This document shows positions 24,672 to 33,650 of a stretch of DNA of 64,000 nucleotides, piece after piece. The stretch is from Saccharothrix carnea. GTDB lineage: Bacteria; Actinomycetota; Actinomycetes; Mycobacteriales; Pseudonocardiaceae. Below the pieces are notes generated by a model. It was given only the letters and a program-made list of their open reading frames with translations. It was not told the DNA's origin and made no database searches. The stretch spans positions 28,336-92,335 of the forward strand of contig NZ_PYAX01000023.1 of assembly GCF_003014735.1 (NCBI RefSeq). The letters are read 5' to 3'. Both the position numbers and the translations under genes were made by a program. Within the stretch, counting starts at the first letter, position 1, and each line of letters starts with the position of its first letter.

Positions 24672-24953
24672 GTGGCCAGGAGGCCTGGAACATCGTAAGC
24701 GCCCGCAGGGGGTGCTACCTGCGGCGAACGGTCTGCTCACGGTGGGCCCGCGTTGGTCCGTCCGGAGGTCGCGGGTACCGTCCGGGTGGCCCTGGGAACC
24801 CCTAAAACCGCTGGCCAGCGGTATCAACAGTGTTGAACGCACGGTGATCGAGTCACCTGGTCCAGGTACCCCGTCAGGGGGTGGTGCAGGACACAGCCTC
24901 GAATGTGACACGGTCGGGCGTGGCAGCCGGGTGAACGAGGGAGGTGGCGCCGG

Positions 24954-26291
24954 GTGCGGCTGTGGCGCCGGCGGTGGCAGCACACCGAGCAGGCACGACC
25001 GGTCGAGGGACCGTCCCTTCCGGACGACTCGACCGTCCACCTCGTACTCGACCTGGCGCTGCGCGTCGGCGAGGCGCAGATGGCGGGCGGGGCGGGCGCG
25101 GCCGACGTGACGGCCACCATCCTGGCGGTCACCACCGCGTACGGCCTGCCGCACACCGAGGTCGACGTGATCTACACGTCGATCACCGTCTCCTGCCACC
25201 GCGGCACGGAAGCCGCGCCCGTGACGTCCATGCGGGTGGTGCGCGGCCGCAGCGTCGACTACAGCCGGCTGGCCGCCGTGGAGGACCTGATCCGGCGGAT
25301 CACCTCGGACGGCGTCACCGCGGCGGACGCGTCGGCCGAGATCGAGCGGATCAGCCGGGCCGACCACCCGTACCCGCGCTGGGTGGCCACGCTGGCGTGG
25401 GCGGGCATGGCGGGCGCGGTGGCGTTCCTGGTCGGCGGCGGGCCGCTGCTGGCGGCCACGGCGGCCGTCGTCACGGCGTTGATCGACCGGGTCGGCCGGA
25501 TCCTCAACCGGCGCTCGCTGCCGTTCTTCTTCCAGCAGGTGGTCGGCGGTGCCCTGGCCACGTCGATCGCGGTGACGATGTACGCGACCGACCTGCTGCC
25601 GAGCGTGCGGCCGTCGTTGCTGGTGGCCACCGGGATCGTGGTGCTGCTGTCCGGCCTGTCGCTGGTCGGCACCGTGCAGGACGCCATCACCGGCTACAAC
25701 GTCACCGCGGCCGGCCGCACGGTGGAGGTCGCGCTGCTCACCGCGGGCCTCATCGCGGGCATCGCGCTGACCCTGCGCGCGGGCGTGCAGTTCGGGGTGC
25801 CGACCAGCATCGCCGACCCGCTGCCCCCGCTGGCCTCCGACGTGCCGATGCAGTTCGCCGCGGGCGCGGCCACCTCAGCGTTCTTCGCCCTGGCCAGCTA
25901 CGCGCCGGTGCGGGCGCTGCCGATGGCCGCCGCCGCGGGCGCGGTGGGCACGACCGGTTACGGCCTGCTCGCCCTCACCGGCACGAACTCCATCACCTGC
26001 GCGGTCGTCGCGGCCACCGTCGTCGGCTTCGTCGGCAAGATCGTCTCCCGCCGGCTGCGGACGCCTCCCCTGCTGGTCGCGGTGGCGGGCATGGTGCCGC
26101 TGCTGCCCGGCTGGACCACGTACCGGGGCCTGTACCAGCTGACCGCCGAGGGCGACACGGCCGGCCTGTCCACGCTCGTGCTGGCCGCCGGTACCGCGCT
26201 CGCACTCGCGAGCGGCGTCGTCCTGGGTGAACATTTGGGTCGTCCGGTGCGCACCGGCCTGGGCCGACTCGCCGCCCGTTCCCGGCGTTGA
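24954..26291 (+). CDS. ThrE-family threonine/serine exporter
   Basis: 445 residues from GTG 24954 with AGGGAGG at 24938-24944. The N-terminal cytoplasmic domain (about 25-150) carries the conserved MAGGAGAADVTATILAVTTAYGL and SITVSCHRGTE features of the ThrE domain. Then come about ten membrane segments in two groups (first from WVATLAWAGMAGAVAFLVGGG, second from MQFAAGAATSAFFALASY to the C-terminus), i.e. both halves fused as in Corynebacterium ThrE. Expected to export Thr, Ser or similar small molecules using the proton gradient. It lies 280 bp from tRNA-Thr, probably by chance. Confidence 0.9.
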   Translation: MRLWRRRWQHTEQARPVEGPSLPDDSTVHLVLDLALRVGEAQMAGGAGAADVTATILAVTTAYGLPHTEVDVIYTSITVSCHRGTEAAPVTSMRVVRGRSVDYSRLAAVEDLIRRITSDGVTAADASAEIERISRADHPYPRWVATLAWAGMAGAVAFLVGGGPLLAATAAVVTALIDRVGRILNRRSLPFFFQQVVGGALATSIAVTMYATDLLPSVRPSLLVATGIVVLLSGLSLVGTVQDAITGYNVTAAGRTVEVALLTAGLIAGIALTLRAGVQFGVPTSIADPLPPLASDVPMQFAAGAATSAFFALASYAPVRALPMAAAAGAVGTTGYGLLALTGTNSITCAVVAATVVGFVGKIVSRRLRTPPLLVAVAGMVPLLPGWTTYRGLYQLTAEGDTAGLSTLVLAAGTALALASGVVLGEHLGRPVRTGLGRLAARSRR

Positions 26292-26446
26292 GCGGCTGAA
26301 CACCGCGATTCCACGTGAGATCGGACACCTGACGGGCTTTCGTCAAGTCAACACAGTGTGACGGGAGTGACGACAGGGCATCCAACCTGGGCGTTCCCAC
26401 TAACCTCGACGGTGGGCGAGACGAATCCCTTAGGAGGCGCTACCCG

Positions 26447-27883
26447 GTGAGCAGCATTGGCGAGAACGGCGCGGACTTCCTGGTCGTGGCCAACCGCCTA
26501 CCGGTTGACCTGGAGCGCCTGCCCGATGGCACGCAGCGGTGGAAGCACAGCCCCGGTGGCCTGGTCACCGCCCTGGAGCCGTTCCTGCGCACGCACAGCG
26601 GGGCGTGGGTCGGCTGGCCCGGCATCGCCGACGCCGAGGTCGACGCGTTCGAGGAGGACGGCCTCCAGCTGCACCCCGTGGCGCTGAGCGCGTCCGAGGT
26701 CGCGGACTACTACGAGGGCTTCTCCAACGGCACGCTGTGGCCGCTCTACCACGACGTGGTCGCGCCGCCCGCCTTCCACCGGCGCTGGTGGAACGCCTAC
26801 GTGCGGGTCAACCAGCGGTTCGCCGACGTGACCGCGAAGGTCGCCGCCCAGGGCGCCACCGTCTGGGTGCAGGACTACCAGCTGCAGCTGGTCCCGGCGA
26901 TGCTGCGCGAGCTGCGCCCGGACCTGCGCATCGGCTTCTTCCTGCACATCCCGTTCCCGCCGGTGGAGCTGTTCATGCAGCTGCCGTGGCGCACGGAGAT
27001 CATCCGCGGCCTGCTGGGCGCCGACCTGGTGGGTTTCCACCGGCCCGGCGGCGCGCAGAACTTCCTGTGGCTGGCCCGCCGCCTGGTCGGCCTGGAGCCG
27101 AGCCGCGGCGCGGTCGGCGTGCGCACCCGGCCCGGTGTGGTCCAGGTCGGTGACCGCACGGTGCGGGTCGGGGCATTCCCGATCTCTATCGACTCGGCGG
27201 GCCTCGACGCCCTCGCGCGGGACAAAGAAGTCCAGAAACACGCGAAACAAATTCGCGAAGACCTCGGGAATCCGAAGAAGATTCTGCTCGGGGTGGACCG
27301 CCTGGACTACACCAAGGGCATCGACGTGCGGCTCCGCGCGCTGCACGAACTCCTCGCGGACGGCCGCGTGAACCCCGGCGAGGTCACCATGGTGCAGCTC
27401 GCCACGCCCAGCCGCGAACGCGTCGAGCACTACAAGCAGATGCGGGGCGAGATCGAGCAGGCCGTGGGCCGGATCAACGGCGAGTTCTCCACCGTCGGCC
27501 ACCCCGTGGTCCACTACCTGCACCAATCGGTCAACCGACGTGAGCTGACCGCGTTCATGACCGCCGCCGACGTCATGGTCGTGACTCCGGTGCGTGACGG
27601 GATGAACCTGGTGTGCAAGGAGTACGTCGCCACGCGCTACGACCTCGGCGGCGCGCTGGTGCTCTCCGAGTTCGCCGGGGCGGCGGCCGAGCTCACGAGC
27701 GCGTTCCTCGTCAACCCCCACGACCTGGACGGCGTGAAGAACGCGCTGGAAGCCGCCCTCACGCTGGATCCGGCCGAAGGCCGCCGTAGGATGCGCGCGC
27801 TGCGCCGCCAAGTCCTCACGCACGACGTCGACCGATGGGCTCGATCGTTTCTTGATGCCTTGGGCACGCAGTCCACGATCTGA
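26447..27883 (+). CDS. otsA: Trehalose-6-phosphate synthase (GT20)
   Basis: 478 residues from GTG 26447 with TAGGAGG at 26431-26437. It transfers glucose from UDP- or ADP-glucose to glucose-6-phosphate. Visible motifs: VVANRLPVDLERLPDG and SPGGLVTALEPFL at the N-terminus, VWVQDYQLQLVPAMLRELRPDLRIGFFLHIPFPPVELF (donor and acceptor loop), LLGVDRLDYTKGIDVRLRALHELL, and VTPVRDGMNLVCKEYVATR near the C-terminus. Trehalose serves as osmoprotectant and, in mycolate-forming relatives, as cell-envelope precursor. It is followed after 55 bp by a fused phosphatase/GH15 gene, so both steps are in one unit. Confidence 0.95.
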   Translation: MSSIGENGADFLVVANRLPVDLERLPDGTQRWKHSPGGLVTALEPFLRTHSGAWVGWPGIADAEVDAFEEDGLQLHPVALSASEVADYYEGFSNGTLWPLYHDVVAPPAFHRRWWNAYVRVNQRFADVTAKVAAQGATVWVQDYQLQLVPAMLRELRPDLRIGFFLHIPFPPVELFMQLPWRTEIIRGLLGADLVGFHRPGGAQNFLWLARRLVGLEPSRGAVGVRTRPGVVQVGDRTVRVGAFPISIDSAGLDALARDKEVQKHAKQIREDLGNPKKILLGVDRLDYTKGIDVRLRALHELLADGRVNPGEVTMVQLATPSRERVEHYKQMRGEIEQAVGRINGEFSTVGHPVVHYLHQSVNRRELTAFMTAADVMVVTPVRDGMNLVCKEYVATRYDLGGALVLSEFAGAAAELTSAFLVNPHDLDGVKNALEAALTLDPAEGRRRMRALRRQVLTHDVDRWARSFLDALGTQSTI

Positions 27884-27895
27884 ATCAGTTCAGAT
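27878..27895. promoter_or_regulatory. Perfect dyad ATCTGAA-TCAG-TTCAGAT across the otsA stop
   Basis: 7-bp perfect arms with a 4-base spacer, covering the last otsA codons and the start of the otsA-otsB gap. Could be an operator or a short mRNA hairpin; it is too AT-rich for a typical terminator here. Confidence 0.45.
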
Positions 27896-27938
27896 TGATG
27901 ATTCCTGACCTTGTCCCACCGAGCATTGAGGAGGGGCG

Positions 27939-30473
27939 TTGACCGCCGAGGCCCTCCCCGCCGAACTTCGTCGTGCGATCGTGCAGTTGGCACGCACACC
28001 GCGCCTGCTGGTCGCCTGCGACTACGACGGGACATTGGCTCCGATCGTGGCCAACCCAGAGGACGCCCGCCCGCTGCCCGAGTCGGTGGGCGCCCTGCGC
28101 TCCCTGGCCGGTCTGCACGAGACGACGACGGCGGTGATCTCCGGGCGCGCGCTGCGCGACCTGGCGACGCTGTCGCGCCTGCCGTCCGAGGTGCACCTGG
28201 TGGGTTCGCACGGATCCGAGTTCGACGTCGGTTTCGTGCACGCGCTGGACGCGGACGCGAAACAACTGCACCGCCGCCTGGAAACCGAACTGGAGGGGGT
28301 CGTCGCCGGGGAAGAGGGCGTCGGCCTGGAGGTGAAGCCCGCGAGCATCGCGGTGCACGTGCGCCGTGCCGACCCCGCCGTGGGGGAGCGGGTTCTGAAC
28401 GCCGTGCGCACCGGGCCGGCCACCTGGGACGGGGTGCAGGTCACAGAGGGCAAGGCCGTGATCGAGTTGGCCGTGGTGCAGACGGACAAGGGCCACGCCC
28501 TGGACGTCCTGCGGCACCGCGCGTCGGCGACCGCGGCCGTGTTCGTCGGTGACGACGTGACCGACGAGAAAGCGTTTGCCCGGCTGAGTGGGCCGGACGT
28601 CGGCATCAAGGTCGGCGACGGCGAGTCGCTGGCCGAGTACTCCGTCTCCGACACCCTCGACGTGGCCACCGTGCTGGCGTTCCTGCTGGAGGAACGGCGG
28701 GCGTGGCTGCACGGCGACCAGGCCGTGCCGATCGAGCGGCTGACCATGCTCGCCAACGAGCGCTCGGTCGCGCTGCTGACCCCGGACGCCCGGCTGAACT
28801 GGCTGTGCCACCCGGAGCCGGACTCGGCGGCGGTGTTCGCCGACCTGCTCGGCGGGCCGGCCGCGGGCCACTTCTCGATCAAGCCGGAGCACGGCTCGCT
28901 GCCCCTGGGCCAGCGGTACGTGCCGGGCACGATGATCGTGGAGACCCGCTGGTCGCGGCTGCTGGTCACGGACTACCTGGACCACGACCTGGCCTCGCAC
29001 CGCACCGACCTGGTGCGCCGCATCTCCGGCTCCACCAACGCGGTGATCACGTTCGCGCCGCGGCCGGAGTTCGGCCAGGTGCCGGTGCGGCTGCTGCGCG
29101 AGCGCGACGGCCTGCGGATCGTCGGCACCTCGGACCCGATGGTGCTGCGCTCCCCCGGCGTCGACTGGCAGATCACCTCCGACGGCATCCAGGAGACCGC
29201 GACGGCCGTCGTGCGCCCCCGCGAGGGCGCGCCGATCCTGCTGGAGCTGCGCTGCGGCACGGACGACCTGTCCGAGGCCACGCTCGGCGAGCCGGAGCGG
29301 CGGGCGCGGGCCGGCGCGTTCTGGTCGGACTGGGCAGCGACGCTGAAGCTGCCGCCGGTCGAGTCGGACCTGGTGCTGCGGTCGGCGTTGACGTTGAAGG
29401 GCCTGGTGCACCACGACACCGGCGCGATCATGGCCGCCGCCACCACCTCGCTGCCCGAGGAGCTGGGTGGCATCCGGAACTGGGACTACCGGTACTGCTG
29501 GCTGCGTGACGCGGCGCTGACCGCCCAGGCCCTGGTGTCGGTCGGGTCGCTCGGCGAGGCGGAGGCGTTCCTGGGGTGGGTGCACGGGGTGCTGTCGACC
29601 CTGCCCGGCCCGGAGCGCCTGCACCCGCTGTACACGTTGCAGGGCACCATGCTGGGCGCCGAGGCCGTCATCGACACGCTGCCCGGGTACGCCGGGTCGC
29701 GGCCGGTGCGCGTGGGCAACCTGGCCAACCAGCAGGTGCAGCTGGACGTGTTCGGCCCCGTGGTGGACCTGGTCGTGCAGCTGGCCGACGCGCGCGGCTC
29801 GTTGACCGACCAGGACTGGCTGATGGTGCAGGCGATGGCCGAGGCGGTCGCCCGCCGGTGGCACGAGCCCGACCACGGCATCTGGGAGGAGCGGCACGCG
29901 CCGCGCCACCACGTGTACTCGAAGGTCATGTGCTGGGTGACGCTGGACCGGGCGGTGATGCTGGCCGAGGCGTACGGGCGCGAGATCGACCCGTCGTGGC
30001 CGGTGCTGCGCGACACCATCTCCAACGACGTGCTCAAGCACGGGTGGAGCGAGGACGCGCAGTCGTTCACCACCGCGTACGACGGCGACGACCTGGACGC
30101 GGCGTCGCTGCACGTCGGGCTGTCGGGGTTGATCGACCCGACCGACGACCGGTTCCAGGCCACCGTGACCGCGATCGAGGCCGAGCTGCGGTCCGGGTCC
30201 ACGGTGTACCGGTACCGGCGCGACGACGGCCTGCCGGGCGACGAGGGCGGCTTCCACCTGTGCGCGGCGTGGATGATCGAGGCGTACCTGCTCACCGGGC
30301 GGCGCACCGAGGCCGAGGAGCTGTTCGCGCAGATGGTGGACGCGGCCGGGCCGACCGGTCTGCTGCCCGAGGAGTACGACCCGATCGCGGAGCGCTCCCT
30401 GGGCAACCACCCGCAGGCGTACAGCCACCTGGGCCTGATCCGCTGCGCCCAGCTGCTGGCGGCCACGAGGTAG
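27939..30473 (+). CDS. otsB: Trehalose-6-phosphate phosphatase fused to a GH15 hydrolase
   Basis: 844 residues, starting at TTG 27939 behind a strong GAGGAGG (27928-27934). Residues 1-250 are a HAD-type trehalose-phosphatase: DYDGTLAPIV (Asp28, Asp30), VISGRAL, VGSHGSE, FVGDDVTDEKAF. Residues 260-844 are a GH15 (glucoamylase/trehalase) domain: NERSVALLTPDARLNWLCHP, GGIRNWDYRYCWLRDAALT, GIWEERHAPRHHVYSKVMCW (general acid Glu650) and LLPEEYDP (Glu811 or 812 as base). Actinobacterial stand-alone GH15 enzymes of this kind include trehalases. The protein may thus release trehalose and also hydrolyse it, or act on another alpha-glucan. Confidence 0.9.
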   Translation: MTAEALPAELRRAIVQLARTPRLLVACDYDGTLAPIVANPEDARPLPESVGALRSLAGLHETTTAVISGRALRDLATLSRLPSEVHLVGSHGSEFDVGFVHALDADAKQLHRRLETELEGVVAGEEGVGLEVKPASIAVHVRRADPAVGERVLNAVRTGPATWDGVQVTEGKAVIELAVVQTDKGHALDVLRHRASATAAVFVGDDVTDEKAFARLSGPDVGIKVGDGESLAEYSVSDTLDVATVLAFLLEERRAWLHGDQAVPIERLTMLANERSVALLTPDARLNWLCHPEPDSAAVFADLLGGPAAGHFSIKPEHGSLPLGQRYVPGTMIVETRWSRLLVTDYLDHDLASHRTDLVRRISGSTNAVITFAPRPEFGQVPVRLLRERDGLRIVGTSDPMVLRSPGVDWQITSDGIQETATAVVRPREGAPILLELRCGTDDLSEATLGEPERRARAGAFWSDWAATLKLPPVESDLVLRSALTLKGLVHHDTGAIMAAATTSLPEELGGIRNWDYRYCWLRDAALTAQALVSVGSLGEAEAFLGWVHGVLSTLPGPERLHPLYTLQGTMLGAEAVIDTLPGYAGSRPVRVGNLANQQVQLDVFGPVVDLVVQLADARGSLTDQDWLMVQAMAEAVARRWHEPDHGIWEERHAPRHHVYSKVMCWVTLDRAVMLAEAYGREIDPSWPVLRDTISNDVLKHGWSEDAQSFTTAYDGDDLDAASLHVGLSGLIDPTDDRFQATVTAIEAELRSGSTVYRYRRDDGLPGDEGGFHLCAAWMIEAYLLTGRRTEAEELFAQMVDAAGPTGLLPEEYDPIAERSLGNHPQAYSHLGLIRCAQLLAATR

Positions 30474-30483
30474 GTGTTCGGCC

Positions 30484-30520
30484 GGAACGGCGTCCCCTGT
30501 CCGCCAGGGGGCGCCGTTCC
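30484..30520. terminator. Bidirectional terminator between otsB and radA
   Basis: 15-bp stem with one G-T pair (GGAACGGCGTCCCCT / AGGGGGCGCCGTTCC), 7-nt loop, then CTATTTC on the plus strand. It sits between two converging stops. Confidence 0.8.
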
Positions 30521-30521
30521 G

Positions 30522-31886
30522 CTATTTCTTGAGCTTGAGCAGGTTGAGGGCCTCGTGCAGGTCGTTCGCGACCAGCGCCCGGGTGCCCTGCGGCAGCGGA
30601 CCGGCGTCCGGCGGCACGAGCGCCTTGGTGAAGCCGAGCCGGGCCGCCTCGGTGAGCCGGCGGCCGACACCGTTGACGCGGCGCAGCTCACCCGACAGGC
30701 CGACCTCGCCGACCACCACGAGGTCGTGCGGCAGGGGCAGGTCGCTGGCCGCCGACGCGACGGCCAGCGCCACCGCCAGGTCGACCGCCGGCTCCACGAG
30801 CCGCATGCCGCCGACGGTGGCGGTGAAGACGTCCTTGTTGCCCAGCCCGACCCGGCCGCGCTTCTCCAGCACGGCCAGGACCATGGCCAGCCGCGCCGAG
30901 TCGAGGCCGCTCACCGCGCGCCGGGGCGCGGGCAGCGCGGTCGGCGTGACCAGCGCCTGGACCTCGCCCAACATCGGCCGCTTGCCCTCCACGACGACCG
31001 TGACGGCGGTGCCGGACACCGCCTGGTCACGGCGGTGCAGGAACAGCCCGGACGGGTCGGGCACGCCCGCGATGCCGTCGTCGCGCAGCTCGAAGCAGCC
31101 GACCTCGTCCGCCGGGCCGAACCGGTTCTTCACGCCGCGCAGCAGCCGCAGGGTGGAGTGCCGGTCGCCCTCGAACTGCAGCACCACGTCCACCAGGTGC
31201 TCCAGCACGCGCGGCCCGGCGACCGAGCCGTCCTTGGTCACGTGGCCGACCAGCACGACCGGCAGCCCGCGCTCCTTCGCCACCGCGATCAGGCCGGCCG
31301 TGACGGCGCGGACCTGGCTGACCCCGCCGGGCGCACCGTCCACCGCCGGTGAGGACATGGTCTGCACCGAGTCCACGATGAGCATGCTCGGCTTCACGGC
31401 GTCGACCTGGCCGAGGACGGCGGAGATGTCGCTCTCGGCGGCGAGGAAGATCTCGTCGTGCAGGTTCCCGGTCCGGTCCGCCCGCAACCGCACCTGCCCC
31501 GCCGACTCCTCACCGGTGACGTAGAGGCACCGGCCGACCGACAGCGCCCACTGGTGCGCGACCTCCAGCAGCAGCGTCGACTTGCCGACCCCCGGCTCAC
31601 CCGCGAGCAGCACGACGGCGCCGGGGACGAGGCCGCCGCCGAGCACCCGGTCGAGTTCCAGCACACCGGTCGACACGGCCCGCGCGGACTCGATGTCGAC
31701 CTGCGCGATGGGCCGCGCCTCACTGCTCGGCGTGCCCGCGAGGAACCGGGGAGCGGCCGAGACGCCCCGCTCCTCCACCGTGCCCCAGGCCTGGCACTCC
31801 GGGCACCGCCCGACCCACTTGGCCACCTCGTGCCCGCACTCGGCACAGCGGTACGTCGCCCTGGCCACCCGTGCTGTCTTCGCCAC
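30522..31886 (-). CDS. radA: DNA repair protein RadA
   Basis: 454 residues, the usual length. N-terminal zinc finger (Cys14, Cys17, Cys28, Cys31), a RecA-like ATPase with Walker A GEPGVGKST (96-104), Walker B MLIVDSVQ, the RadA-specific KNRFG motif, and a Lon-protease-like C-terminal domain ending VVGEVGLSGELRRVNGVGRRL...KALVPPDA. It promotes branch migration and recombination repair. In mycobacteria and streptomycetes radA is followed by disA; here the gene after radA is the converging otsB fusion. A short hairpin ATCTCCG-CCAC-CGGAGAT (31942-31959) lies just upstream of its start. Confidence 0.96.
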   Translation of the reverse strand: MAKTARVARATYRCAECGHEVAKWVGRCPECQAWGTVEERGVSAAPRFLAGTPSSEARPIAQVDIESARAVSTGVLELDRVLGGGLVPGAVVLLAGEPGVGKSTLLLEVAHQWALSVGRCLYVTGEESAGQVRLRADRTGNLHDEIFLAAESDISAVLGQVDAVKPSMLIVDSVQTMSSPAVDGAPGGVSQVRAVTAGLIAVAKERGLPVVLVGHVTKDGSVAGPRVLEHLVDVVLQFEGDRHSTLRLLRGVKNRFGPADEVGCFELRDDGIAGVPDPSGLFLHRRDQAVSGTAVTVVVEGKRPMLGEVQALVTPTALPAPRRAVSGLDSARLAMVLAVLEKRGRVGLGNKDVFTATVGGMRLVEPAVDLAVALAVASAASDLPLPHDLVVVGEVGLSGELRRVNGVGRRLTEAARLGFTKALVPPDAGPLPQGTRALVANDLHEALNLLKLKK

Positions 31887-31984
31887 GCCCGGAGGCTATC
31901 CGGCGGCACCGACAACACCGCCCGGGCGCCGGGGCGTGCCGATCTCCGCCACCGGAGATGTCGGACCTTCCGGGCAAAATGAAA

Positions 31985-32012
31985 GCAGGGGCCCCTGGGC
32001 GGGGACCCCTGC
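31985..32012 (-). terminator. Terminator after the LpqE-like lipoprotein gene
   Basis: GCAGGGGCCCC / GGGGACCCCTGC, an 11-bp stem with one bulged A and a 5-nt loop, about 20 bp past the stop. Confidence 0.65.
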
Positions 32013-32032
32013 GCAGCGTGCTCGAGGTTCGG

Positions 32033-32794
32033 TCAGTGCTCCGAGGGAGCGTCCTGGCGCGGTTCCGGGGAGGCGCCGATCGGCAGCTCCAAGGTCACCT
32101 CGCCCGCCTTCTCGAACAGGAACTTGACCCGGATCGTCTCGCCCGGCCGCAGCGGCTTCTTCAGCCCCTTCAGCACGATCTTCACCTTGCCGGGCTCGGT
32201 GGGGTCCACGGACGACGGCAGCTTCGTGCCGGTCGTCGGCGGGCTCGAGATGGACGTGCCGCTGCCCGTCGTGGCCGAGCCCGTCGTCGTGGTGGTCGTC
32301 GAGCCCGAACCGGACGGCGTCGTCGTGGTCGTGGTCGTCGGCTCGTGGGAGTCCGATGGCGCGTGCGAGCCGGACGTCGACGTCGGCTTGGTCGTCGTGG
32401 CGTGGCTGCCCGCGTCGTCCTGGTCGGCACTGGCGACCACCGCGGACCCCGGCTCCAGCCGCTTGTCGCCGGTGATCTCGGCCGGCGCGGAGGACTCGCT
32501 GGTCACACCCAGCAGCGTGTCCGCGGCGGTGCCGTTGTTGGCGATCACGACCACGATGGGCGCGTCGTCGCCGTCCTCGTAGGAGCCGTGCGCCACCGGG
32601 AACAGGAACTGCGCGTCACGGACGGCGATGTCTCCCACCTGCCCGCTGGCCCCGTTGACGACGGCCACCTGCGTGTCCGTCTGCGTGACCTGACCTGCGC
32701 TGCAACCTGCGGCGGCCAAGCCGAGGCCGGTCGCCAGGGCGGCCACGACGGCCAGGCGGCGCGGCGCTGGGGACTTCTGGAGTGCGCGACCCAC
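32033..32794 (-). CDS. LpqE-like lipoprotein
   Basis: 253 residues from GTG 32794, with GGAAGGA about 12 bases upstream; the frame stays open further but has no better start. Type II signal peptide ending LAAAGC with lipid Cys31. The mature start SAGQVTQTDTQVAVVNGASGQVGDIAVRDAQFLF and the end KFLFEKAGEVTLELPI resemble mycobacterial LpqE (Rv3584), which also lies between radA and carD. Between these two parts sits a Thr/Ser/Gly-rich low-complexity stretch (about residues 130-190, including a run of seven Thr). This may be a linker or a glycosylated region. Surface-exposed; function unknown. Confidence 0.8.
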   Translation of the reverse strand: MGRALQKSPAPRRLAVVAALATGLGLAAAGCSAGQVTQTDTQVAVVNGASGQVGDIAVRDAQFLFPVAHGSYEDGDDAPIVVVIANNGTAADTLLGVTSESSAPAEITGDKRLEPGSAVVASADQDDAGSHATTTKPTSTSGSHAPSDSHEPTTTTTTTPSGSGSTTTTTTGSATTGSGTSISSPPTTGTKLPSSVDPTEPGKVKIVLKGLKKPLRPGETIRVKFLFEKAGEVTLELPIGASPEPRQDAPSEH

Positions 32795-33129
32795 GGCTGC
32801 TCGGATCCTTCCCGGTGTGCTGACGAGGCGGGTCGTACCCGGTAGTAACGGGTTCGACCACCAGTCCAGGAGCCTAACGGGGTGCCCTCGGACCTGCGGC
32901 ATGTGGTGTCCCACAGCCGTCCCGAAGCCGTACCGCAGCAGTCCCGCGGCGGTCCGCGACCCTCCCGCGCACGTCCACAGTGGAGCAAGATCCACCACGG
33001 GCGTTGCATGCGACCGGGTGATTTGTCAACCCCCCACGCGGCCCTGACCAGCGCTAACTGATCTCAACAGGCCGATGAGGGGATTGCTCGGCGTGTTAGG
33101 ATGGGGTTAGCGAAAGGGGCAGAGGACAC
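32795..33129. other. Divergent lpqE-carD intergenic region
   Basis: 335 bp with no supportable gene. The carD side has a good -10 hexamer TAGGAT (33097-33102) without a clear -35, as is common for CarD promoters. The lpqE side shows no convincing hexamers. Confidence 0.5.
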
Positions 33130-33618
33130 ATGGTTTTCAAGGTCGGAGAGACCGTCGTCTACCCGCACCACGGTGCCGCTCTCATCGAAGCAATCGAGAC
33201 CCGTGTGATCAAGGGCGAGGAGAAGAAGTACCTCGTCCTCAAGGTTGCCCAGGGCGACCTCACGGTTCGCGTCCCCGCCGACAACGCCGAGATCGTGGGC
33301 GTTCGTGACGTCGTCGGCCAGGAGGGTCTTGACAAGGTCTTCGAGGTCTTGCGTGCTCCCCACACGGAGGAGCCGACCAACTGGTCCCGGCGGTACAAGG
33401 CCAACCTCGAGAAGCTCGCGTCCGGTGACGTGAACAAGGTGGCCGAAGTGGTGCGCGACCTCTGGCGGCGCGAGAAGGATCGCGGACTGTCCGCTGGTGA
33501 GAAGCGGATGCTGGCGAAGGCTCGACAGATACTGGTTAGCGAACTGGCGCTGGCCGAGGGCACCGACGAGGACAAGGCTGAGGTCCTCCTCGACGAGGTC
33601 CTGGCTACCGCGTCCTGA
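33130..33618 (+). CDS. carD: CarD-family transcriptional regulator
   Basis: 162 residues, as in mycobacteria. The N-terminal RNA polymerase-interacting (Tudor-like) domain begins MVFKVGETVVYPHHGAALIEAIETR; the C-terminal helical DNA-binding domain includes NWSRRYKANLEKLASGDVNKVAEVVRDLWRRE and the conserved Trp that wedges the promoter fork. It stabilises open complexes, chiefly at rRNA and housekeeping promoters. Ribosome site AAAGGGG lies upstream. It is 32 bp from ispD and heads the block carD-ispD-ispF conserved in actinobacteria. Confidence 0.97.
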   Translation: MVFKVGETVVYPHHGAALIEAIETRVIKGEEKKYLVLKVAQGDLTVRVPADNAEIVGVRDVVGQEGLDKVFEVLRAPHTEEPTNWSRRYKANLEKLASGDVNKVAEVVRDLWRREKDRGLSAGEKRMLAKARQILVSELALAEGTDEDKAEVLLDEVLATAS

Positions 33619-33650
33619 TCGTTCCACCCGAAAAAACGGAAACCGCGAAC

